Below are positions 7,619 to 13,386 of a stretch of DNA of 23,129 bases, piece after piece; position 1 is the stretch's first letter; each line of letters begins with the position of its first letter. Location of the stretch: the NCBI GenBank assembly GCA_012032575.1, contig JAAUSP010000050.1:1-23129 (forward strand), given 5' to 3'. The notes under the pieces are model-generated. The model was not told where the DNA came from, searched no databases, and saw only the letters and a program-made list of their open reading frames with translations. The translations under genes and the position numbers were made by a program. The stretch is from Anaerolineales bacterium. GTDB taxonomy: Bacteria; Chloroflexota; Anaerolineae; 4572-78; J111.

Positions 7619-8405
7619 ATGCAAAATCAGGTTGTCTCGATTCAGAACCTTAATAAGACTTTTGGCGAAGGCACCGCGAACCAGGTGCATGCTTTAAAAG
7701 ATGTGAACCTGGTCATTCAGCCCAATGAGTTTATCTCGTTGATTGGGCCATCGGGCTGCGGCAAGTCAACCTTGCTGCGGGTGATTGGCGATTTGACCGG
7801 CATCACCTCCGGCCAGGTGTTGATAAACAACAAAAGCGCTCATCAGGCCCGGCTGGATCGCGATTACGGCATGGTTTTTCAAGCGGCCACGCTGTACGAT
7901 TGGCGGACGGTGGCTAAAAATGTCCAGCTCCCCCTGGAGTTGATGAAATATCCCAGGGAGAAAAAAGAGACGCGCACCCGCGAGATGCTGGCCTTGGTTG
8001 AGTTGAGCGATTTTGCCAAACATTTTCCCTGGCAGCTCTCCGGCGGCATGCAGCAGCGGGTCGCCATTGCCCGTGCCCTGGCCTTTGAGCCTTCCATTCT
8101 GCTGATGGATGAGCCGTTTGGCGCTTTGGACGAAATGACCCGTGAGCGGCTCAACCTGGAACTCCTCAGCATTTGGCAAAAGACGCAAACCACCGTAATT
8201 TTTGTGACCCACAGCATCACCGAAGCTGTTTTTCTCTCCACCCGTGTGATTGTCATGTCGCCGCCGGGCCGGCATTACCAACGATATTAAAATTAACCTG
8301 CCCCACCCGCGCAACACCGACACCCGTGAAAATGTCCGCTTTTTTGAGTTGGAAACCGAAGTACGCGAAGCCCTACGCAAAAGCGAAAGCAAACGGCATG
8401 AATGA
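7619..8405 (+). CDS. ABC importer ATPase, SsuB/TauB (NitT/TauT) type; one frameshift near 8271
   Basis: Cytoplasmic ATPase of the sulfonate/nitrate/pyrimidine importer class. Walker A is GPSGCGKST (residues 43-51), the Q-loop region is GMVFQAATLYDWRTV, the signature is LSGGMQQRVAIARAL and Walker B is ILLMDEPFGALDEMTR, followed by FVTHSITEAVFLSTRV, all typical of SsuB/TauB. The open frame stops at 8290 after MSPPGRHYQRY. Removing one G from the GG at 8271-8272 restores the family C-terminus: SPPGRITNDIKINLPHPR, then RFFELETEVREALR, with a stop at 8403-8405. Corrected length is 261 residues, normal for the family. That stop overlaps the next permease start (ATG 8398), as expected in an operon. 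The ATG at 7619 has no visible ribosome site; the pyrimidine-rich heptad repeat occupies that place. Confidence 0.88.
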
Positions 8406-9333
8406 ACGCGCGCAAAAATACCTGGCCCCGGTACTGGTTCTGATCGTTATCCTGGTTTTATGGGAAGTATGGGTAGCCAGCTTTAATATCGAAAAGTTTC
8501 TTCTCCCCCGGCCCTCGGTTATTCGTGGCTAACTTTGCCCAAATTTTTGTCTTTGGGCCGGCCGATGCGGCTGGACCTTCCGCCACCGACCAGTTTTGGT
8601 GTTTCTTCCAGCCAACGCATCGCGCGAAAAACTGGAGCCGCTGCTGGCCTCCGGCAAATTTGCCGACTTTTCGCTGTTTGGCCGCCAAATCGTTGCCGTC
8701 AAAGGAGCCAATCTCGACCCCATCCTTCAGGCGGCCTTCTTTACCCTGCGCGAAGCCCTGGGCGGTTTTGCGATTGGCTGCACGCTGGGTATCATGATGG
8801 CACTGGCTACATCTCGCTGGACGGTGACACGCGAAGCTTTTATGCCGTTTGCTATTGCCGCCAACTCTACCCCTATTATCGCTTTTGCCCCGATCATGAA
8901 CAATTGGTTTGGGCTGGACAATCCTTTCTCCAAAATGGCGATCGTCGCGATTATGATCTTTTTCCCCATGATGATCAACACCGTGCGCGGCCTCGTCTCC
9001 GTTGACGCTCGCTCGCTGGAACTGATGCGTTCTTACGCGGCCAGTGATTTCGAGATTCTGTTTAAGCTCCGTATCCCCAACTCCCTACCCTACCTCTTTA
9101 ACGGCTTTAAAGTAGCCGCCGCGTTGAGTATGATCGGTGCGGTTGTGGGCGAATATTTTGGCGGTCCCCGCATTGCTCTGGGCGTTTTTATCACCCAGGA
9201 AGCAGCCTTGTTTCGGTTTTCCTCCGCCTGGGCCGCCATTATTGTCGCCTGCATCCTCGGTATTGCCCTTTACCTGGTCATCCTTGCCGCCGAACGGCTG
9301 GCCATGCCCTGGCACGTTTCTTTTAGAAGTTAA
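8398..9333 (+). CDS. ABC importer permease, NitT/TauT (SsuC/TauC-like) type; two compensating frameshifts
   Basis: Second permease of the NitT/TauT-type importer. The N-terminus MNERAQKYLAPVLVLIVILV starts at ATG 8398 and runs through WEVWVASFNIEKFLLPRPSV to an in-frame stop at 8530. Deleting one G of GG 8527-8528 continues it as IRANFAQIFVFGPADAAGPS. Adding one T to TTTT 8594-8597 then rejoins the downstream frame VFLPANASREKLEPLL. The corrected protein is 311 residues. The core shows TLREALGGFAIGCTLGIMMA, STPIIAFAPIMNNWFG, and the EAA loop ELMRSYAASDFEILFKLRIP. Between LPRPSV and the core lies an extra segment of about 75 residues that ordinary SsuC-type permeases lack. It probably faces outward and could contact the binding protein. 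It overlaps the ATPase gene by 8 bases. Confidence 0.85.
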
Positions 9334-9345
9334 CTGAATCACGAT

Positions 9346-9380
9346 TACCTTGCTCCCAAACTGAGTTTGTTAGCAAGGTA
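9346..9380 (+). other. Stem-loop between the second permease and the fused binding-protein gene
   Basis: TACCTTGCT (9346-9354) pairs perfectly with AGCAAGGTA (9372-9380). Inside, after a 2x2 internal loop, CAAAC pairs with GTTTG around a TGA loop. No T-run follows, so it is not a standard terminator. Position and shape suit an mRNA-stability or processing element raising binding-protein expression. That role is inference. A 7-nt tandem (CAAAATC twice) lies downstream near 9418-9431. Confidence 0.55.
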
Positions 9381-9468
9381 GGCTATTGAAAGGGGGTGGT
9401 AACCTCAGCAATAAGTCAAAATCCAAAATCTATTGGAAATTTCAGGTAAAGTTTATTTTAATCTTAGT

Positions 9469-9476
9469 AGGAGGAG
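9469..9476 (+). promoter_or_regulatory. Strong ribosome binding site AGGAGGAG for the fused binding protein
   Basis: AGGAGGAG is 8 bases upstream of ATG 9485. It is the best site in the window and decides that start over the in-frame ATG at 9386, which would place 33 residues before the lipoprotein signal. Confidence 0.8.
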
Positions 9477-9484
9477 ATTTAAAA

Positions 9485-11926
9485 ATGAGCAAACGATTGA
9501 TTTGGTTACTCACTTTGCTGGTAACCCTGGCTCTGGTGGTTGGCTGTACAGGCGCAGCGACGCCTGAAGCCGAGAAACCGGCCGAGGAAGAACCGGCGGC
9601 CGAAGCCCCCGCCGCCACCGAAGAACCGGCCGCCGAAGCCCCGGCCGCCACCGAAGAAGCCGCCGCCGAAGCTCCCGCCGCCGAAGGCTGTACCGATGCC
9701 ATCGGCTGTGTTGACATCCCCGCTGGCGATCCGATCCACATGGCCTGGATTGCGACGGTATCGGGTGGCACCGCGCCGCTGGGCACTGACAACAACCGCG
9801 GCGTCGAAATCGCCATTGACGACAAGGGCGGCGAACTCCTCGGTCATCCCATCGAACTGACCGGCGAAGACTCGCTGTGCTCCGCTGAAGGCGGTCAAAC
9901 CGCCGGCACCAAGATTGCCTCCGACCCGACCGTCGTCGGCATCGTCGGCACCACCTGCTCCAGCGAAGCCCGCGCCGCCATGCCCCTCATCGCCGAAGCC
10001 GGCATGGTCATGATTTCCCCCTCCAACACCAACCCCGACCTGACCAATCCTGAGCATCCTGACCATCATCCGGGCTACTTCCGCACCGCCCACAACGACC
10101 TGTTCCAGGGTCGCATTGCCGCCGAGTTTGCCTTCAATGAACTCGGTCTCAAAACCGCCGCCACCATCCACGATGGCAGCCCCTATGCCGAGTCCCTCCA
10201 GGCCGTCTTTGCCGAAGTCTTCACCGAACTCGGCGGGACCATCACCAGCCAGGAAGCCATCAATGTCGGCGACACCGATATGAAAGGCGTCCTGACCAAG
10301 ATTGGCGCAGACAAGCCCGAAATCATCTACTTCCCCATCTTTGAACCCGAAGGCGACTTCATCGCCGCTCAGAAGTGCGATGTGGCCGACCTGGCCGACA
10401 CCGTGATGATGGGGGCCGATGGCTTGACCATTGACACCTTCCCCGAAGCCGCTGGCGAGTGTGCCATTGGCATGTACCTGTCCGGCCCGTTTGTGCAAGG
10501 TCAGCCCTACGATGACTTTGTAGCCAAGTATGTAGAAAAGTATGGCGAAAACCCGGTCAGCGGTTTCCACGCTCACGCCTACGACGGGGCCAATATGATC
10601 TTCCAGGCCATCGAACAAGTCGCGGTGATGGAAGATGATGGCACTTTGCACATCCCACGGCAAGCCTTACGGGATGCGATGTACGGCATCAAGGATTTCG
10701 ACGGCTTGACCGGCAAACTGAGTTGCGATGAGTTTGGCGACTGCGCCACCGGCGAAGCGATTGCCGTGTTCCAGTTGACCGAAGCCGAAGTGGTCGACGG
10801 TGCCTGGCCGCCCCAACCCTTCTGGCTCCCCGGCGGCGGGGAAGCGGCTGCTCCGGCTGAAGGTGAGGCCGCCGAAGGCGAAGCGATGGAAGCCATGGCT
10901 CCGCCTGAGTGTACCGAGTTAACTCCGGTTAACCTGCAACTACAGTGGGTGGCCCAATCGCAGTTTGCCGGCTACTATGCCGCCAAAGCGCAGGGCTTCT
11001 TTGAAGAGTTCTGCCTGGATGTTACCATTCTCGAAGGCGCGGTAGATATTGTGCCGCAGCAAGTGGTCGCCTCCGGTCAGGCTCAATTTGGTATCGCCTG
11101 GGTGCCCAAGGTCCTCGCCTCGCGCGAAGAAGGCGCTGACCTGGTCAACATTGCCCAGGTGTTCCAGCGCAGTGGTACCCTGGAAGTTTCCTGGGCTGAC
11201 GCTCCGGTCGCCACCGTGGCCGATATGAAGGGCAAAAAAGTCGGCACCTGGGGCTTTGGCAATGAGCACGAACTGTTTGCCGCCATGCGCGGTGAGGGAA
11301 TTGACCCCAACAACCCCGAAGATGTCGAAATCATCCAGCAAAGCTTCGACATGCTGGCCTTGCTCAACCGCGAATTGGATGCGGCTCAGGCCATGACCTA
11401 CAACGAGTACGCCCAGGTTTTGGAAGCCACCAACGAAGAAACCGGCGAACTTTACCAGCCTGAAGACCTGGTCGTTATCAATTTCAATGATGTCGGCACC
11501 GCCATGCTGCAAGACCACGTGTTTGTGGATGGCGAGTGGCTGGCCGAAGAAGGCAATGAGCAAATCGCCACCCAGTTCCTGGCAGCCGCTTTCAAGGGCT
11601 GGCAGTTCTGCCGCGACAGCTTTGATGAGTGCGTCCAGATTGTGCTCGATAACGGTCCGACTCTGGGGCAAGGCCACATGACCTGGCAGTTGAACGAAAT
11701 CAACAAGCTGATCTGGCCCTCCCCCAACGGCATCGGGATTATGGACCCGGCCCTGTGGGAACAGACTGCCACCATTTCGGTTGAAGGCGGCGTGATCAAG
11801 GAAGCTCCCAGCGACGGCGCTTATCGCACCGATTTGGCCGAAGCGGCCCACAAATATCTCAGCGGCGATGTGACCGGCGAAAGCTGGACCGCCCTTGAGG
11901 TTGAAGTAACCCCCGGCGGCGAATAA
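9485..11926 (+). CDS. Lipoprotein fusing two solute-binding domains: LivJ-type (Peripla_BP_6) plus NMT1/THI5-type
   Basis: 813 residues. The signal peptide ends in lipobox VVGC (Cys21). A low-complexity linker (22-67) contains three copies of an 11-residue unit EEPAAEAPAAT. Domain 1 (about 84-449) is a type I binding fold as in LivJ: WIATVSGGTAPLG, GVEIAIDD, VVGIVGTTCSS, MVMISPSNTNPDLT, HDGSPYAESLQAVFAE and HAHAYDGANMI. A second Ala/Glu/Pro linker (450-476) leads to domain 2 (about 477-813), an NMT1/THI5-like type II fold: VNLQLQWVAQSQFAGYYAAK, QGFFEEFCLDVTI, VASGQAQFGIAWVPKVLASR, DMKGKKVGTWG, and MTYNEYAQVL. Each domain alone is near full length for its family. The first should serve LivHMGF and the second the NitT/TauT-type permease pair, both encoded just upstream. 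The frame is open throughout, and the linker is not a frameshift product. NMT1-type domains of this sort commonly bind pyrimidine-like compounds, which fits the hydantoinase downstream. Confidence 0.92.
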   Translation: MSKRLIWLLTLLVTLALVVGCTGAATPEAEKPAEEEPAAEAPAATEEPAAEAPAATEEAAAEAPAAEGCTDAIGCVDIPAGDPIHMAWIATVSGGTAPLGTDNNRGVEIAIDDKGGELLGHPIELTGEDSLCSAEGGQTAGTKIASDPTVVGIVGTTCSSEARAAMPLIAEAGMVMISPSNTNPDLTNPEHPDHHPGYFRTAHNDLFQGRIAAEFAFNELGLKTAATIHDGSPYAESLQAVFAEVFTELGGTITSQEAINVGDTDMKGVLTKIGADKPEIIYFPIFEPEGDFIAAQKCDVADLADTVMMGADGLTIDTFPEAAGECAIGMYLSGPFVQGQPYDDFVAKYVEKYGENPVSGFHAHAYDGANMIFQAIEQVAVMEDDGTLHIPRQALRDAMYGIKDFDGLTGKLSCDEFGDCATGEAIAVFQLTEAEVVDGAWPPQPFWLPGGGEAAAPAEGEAAEGEAMEAMAPPECTELTPVNLQLQWVAQSQFAGYYAAKAQGFFEEFCLDVTILEGAVDIVPQQVVASGQAQFGIAWVPKVLASREEGADLVNIAQVFQRSGTLEVSWADAPVATVADMKGKKVGTWGFGNEHELFAAMRGEGIDPNNPEDVEIIQQSFDMLALLNRELDAAQAMTYNEYAQVLEATNEETGELYQPEDLVVINFNDVGTAMLQDHVFVDGEWLAEEGNEQIATQFLAAAFKGWQFCRDSFDECVQIVLDNGPTLGQGHMTWQLNEINKLIWPSPNGIGIMDPALWEQTATISVEGGVIKEAPSDGAYRTDLAEAAHKYLSGDVTGESWTALEVEVTPGGE
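9587..9685 (+). repeat. Three tandem 33-bp units encoding the lipoprotein linker
   Basis: Units at 9587-9619, 9620-9652 and 9653-9685 encode EEPAAEAPAAT, the same again, and EEAAAEAPAAE. Synonymous differences between units show they are not a recent identical duplication. Confidence 0.8.
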
Positions 11927-11936
11927 ATCCGCCGCC
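11915..11936 (+). other. Stem-loop around the stop codon of the fused binding-protein gene
   Basis: GGCGGCG (11915-11921) pairs with CGCCGCC (11930-11936). The TAA stop (11924-11926) lies in the 8-base loop. No T-run follows. Confidence 0.5.
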
Positions 11937-11939
11937 TCA

Positions 11940-11975
11940 CACTCTGGTTCCCACGCAGAGCATGGGAACAGAGTG
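11940..11975 (+). repeat. Dispersed-type palindrome with GTTCCCA/TGGGAAC arms
   Basis: CACTCTGGTTCCCA (11940-11953) pairs with TGGGAACAGAGTG (11963-11975) apart from one bulged base. The inner GTTCCCACGC...TGGGAAC pattern is a recurrent intergenic repeat in many bacterial genomes. Its reverse frame gives the often mis-annotated peptide FPCSAWEPE, seen here too. It holds no gene. Confidence 0.6.
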
Positions 11976-11996
11976 GTAGCGGGACACGTAGTCATC

Positions 11997-12047
11997 AGAG
12001 GGTGTTCCACTCACCGGCGAGCTGGAACACCCTCTTCTTGCTTGATT
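11997..12047 (+). terminator. Strong hairpin after the binding-protein gene; possible terminator or attenuator
   Basis: AGAGGGTGTTCCA (11997-12009) pairs perfectly with TGGAACACCCTCT (12023-12035) around a 13-base loop. A loosely T-rich tail follows (TCTTGCTTGATTT), weaker than a classic U-tract. It could end part of the transcripts after the binding protein, leaving the oxidoreductase and hydantoinase at lower expression. Confidence 0.45.
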
Positions 12048-12064
12048 TAAACGTTGCTCCCTAT

Positions 12065-12094
12065 GTCATTTCGAGACCGAAGGTCGAGAAATCT
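12065..12094 (+). repeat. 30-nt dispersed hairpin repeat, copy 1
   Basis: Outer stem ATTTC/GAAAT (12068-12072 with 12088-12092), a 2x2 GA/GA internal loop, inner stem GACC/GGTC (12075-12078 with 12082-12085) and a GAA loop. A second copy lies on the minus strand at 22025-22054 with 25 of 30 bases identical. Confidence 0.75.
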
Positions 12095-12102
12095 ACAGGG
12101 AT

Positions 12103-12164
12103 GTTAAAACGTAAAATGTAAGGTGTAAAACGGCGTTTTTACGTTTCACGTTTCACGTTTTAAC
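12103..12164 (+). repeat. Heptad inverted repeat C upstream of the LLM oxidoreductase gene
   Basis: The right arm contains units TACGTTT and two CACGTTT (12140-12160). The left arm contains AAACGTA, AAATGTA and AGGTGTA (12107-12127). The outer ends GTTAAAACGT (12103-12112) and ACGTTTTAAC (12155-12164) are perfect reverse complements. The 25-base arms agree at 19 positions. Confidence 0.75.
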
Positions 12165-12211
12165 CACAGGAGTCGTCACAGGCATGACGGCACACCACCG
12201 ATGATAAAAAT

Positions 12212-12240
12212 GGAGTCCAAAAGCAATGCTTTTGGACTCC
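12212..12240 (+). promoter_or_regulatory. Perfect 13-bp leader hairpin upstream of the LLM oxidoreductase gene
   Basis: GGAGTCCAAAAGC (12212-12224), loop AAT, GCTTTTGGACTCC (12228-12240). It lies 29 bases before the ATG and ends 15 bases before the ribosome site AAGGAGA (12256-12262). No U-tract follows. It could be an operator-like palindrome or an RNA structure controlling translation or decay; the sequence alone does not decide. Confidence 0.6.
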
Positions 12241-12269
12241 GGCAAAGCCATTTCTAAGGAGAACAACCT

Positions 12270-13274
12270 ATGGATTTCGCCTATACCCTGAAAGGCAGCA
12301 TGTCGGCCCAACGCAGTATTGACGTTACCCAGAAAGCCGAACGCTGGGGATTTACCTACTGCTGGATTTTTGACTCGCACGTGCTGTGGAAAGATTGTTA
12401 TCCGATGCTGTCGCTGCTAGCCTGGCACACTCAGCGGATGCGGTTTGGCACCTGTGTGACCAATCCAGCCGTGCGCGATGTGACCGTGACCGCCAGTCTG
12501 TTGGGCTGTTTGAACGAAATTTCCGGCAATCGGATGGTGCTGGGTATTGGCCGGGGCGACAGTTCGCGCCGGATGCTGGGCCAAAAACCCACTACCATTG
12601 GCGAACTGAAAGAAGCGACTCTGCAAATCAGAGAGTTGGTCGAGGGGCGGGCGATTGATTACCAGGGTGTACCCACCAAGCTGGAATGGATTAGAAGCAG
12701 TGACCTGCCGCTGTGGGTGGCCGGTTACGGTCCCAAAGTGCTTCAATCCGCCGGCAGCTACGCCGACGGCATTATCATGCAGTTTGCCGACCCTCATCTG
12801 ATAAAATGGTGCATCGAGCAGGTTCATCAAGGGGCCAGAGAGGCCGGCCGTGATCCGGCAAAAATCCAGGTTATGGCAGCCGCGCCGGTGTGGGTGTCGG
12901 ATGATATTGAGAAGGGCCGGGAGCAAACCCGCTGGTTTCCAGCGATGGTTGGCAATCACGTGGCCGATTTGGTGGCCCGCTACGATGACGGCACCCTGCC
13001 CGCCGAATTGACGGCTTACATTCAAGATCGCAAAGGCTACGATTATCGCAAACACGCCGATAAAGACTCCGAGTATATGGATTTTGTTTCGGATGAGGTA
13101 ATTGATCGCTTCTGCATCATCGGCCCGCCCGAAGAACACATCCGCCGGCTGCGCGAACTGCAAGAAATAGCCGGGGTGACTCAATTCAATATCTATTTGA
13201 TGAGCGGCGACGAAGAAGAAACGATTGAAGCATACGGAAAGTATGTTATTCCCTATATTAATAAAAACGGATAA
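12270..13274 (+). CDS. LLM-class flavin/F420-type oxidoreductase of the hydantoinase-associated group
   Basis: 334 residues, a bacterial-luciferase-like TIM-barrel oxidoreductase, cytoplasmic. Visible features are DFAYTLKGSMSAQRSIDVTQ, AERWGFTYCWIFDSHVLWKD, RMRFGTCVTNPAVRDVTVTA, GNRMVLGIGRGDSSRRMLG, LPLWVAGYGPKVLQSAGSYA with DGIIMQ, and near the C-terminus FCIIGPPEEHIRRLREL. It resembles the group described as CPS_4043-like (TIGR03842, from memory), which tends to lie beside dihydropyrimidinases and pyrimidine importers, as here. Whether the cofactor is FMN or F420, and which substrate it oxidises or reduces, cannot be told from sequence. The ATG has AAGGAGA 7 bases upstream. The 343-base gap before it holds only hairpins and repeats, no gene. 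The 112-base gap after it holds heptad repeat D. Confidence 0.88.
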   Translation: MDFAYTLKGSMSAQRSIDVTQKAERWGFTYCWIFDSHVLWKDCYPMLSLLAWHTQRMRFGTCVTNPAVRDVTVTASLLGCLNEISGNRMVLGIGRGDSSRRMLGQKPTTIGELKEATLQIRELVEGRAIDYQGVPTKLEWIRSSDLPLWVAGYGPKVLQSAGSYADGIIMQFADPHLIKWCIEQVHQGAREAGRDPAKIQVMAAAPVWVSDDIEKGREQTRWFPAMVGNHVADLVARYDDGTLPAELTAYIQDRKGYDYRKHADKDSEYMDFVSDEVIDRFCIIGPPEEHIRRLRELQEIAGVTQFNIYLMSGDEEETIEAYGKYVIPYINKNG

Positions 13275-13290
13275 AACCGATTGACTAAAC

Positions 13291-13361
13291 CAGTCATCAG
13301 TTATCGGTAGTCAGTTATCAGTTTTAGTTGAAGACTGATTACTGGTCACTGATTACTGATT
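13291..13361 (+). repeat. Heptad inverted repeat D in the LLM-hydantoinase gap
   Basis: The left arm has five units from 13291 to 13325 (CAGTCAT, CAGTTAT, CGGTAGT, CAGTTAT, CAGTTTT). The right arm has four from 13334 to 13361 (ACTGATT three times and ACTGGTC). The 25-base segment 13298-13322 can pair with 13334-13358 at 19 of 25 positions. It ends 12 bases before the ribosome site of the hydantoinase gene. Confidence 0.8.
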
Positions 13362-13372
13362 ACCTTTCTGTA

Positions 13373-13380
13373 AAGGAGGA
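13373..13380 (+). promoter_or_regulatory. Ribosome binding site AAGGAGGA for the hydantoinase gene
   Basis: A near-consensus site 6 bases before ATG 13387 that fixes the start. Confidence 0.75.
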
Positions 13381-13386
13381 TTAATT

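Noticed and set aside
8525..8797. Independent small gene inside the second permease (frame of VANFAQIF...)
   Set aside because: Its first 24 codons fit as the middle of the permease after a one-base correction; beyond that the translation is a shadow of the permease.
9506..10663. Long antisense reading frame (385 codons) opposite the fused binding-protein gene
   Set aside because: Gly/Ala/Phe-rich translation with no family features; it mirrors the GC-biased codon pattern of the sense gene.
10832..10912. The domain fusion as a frameshift artefact
   Set aside because: One open frame runs through both domains without a stop. A lost stop-start pair would need a longer deletion, since the linker shows no ribosome site or signal peptide.
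10940..12010. Antisense reading frame of 356 codons across the second binding domain
   Set aside because: Begins with the well-known spurious FPCSAWEPE translation of a palindromic repeat and then shadows the sense gene.
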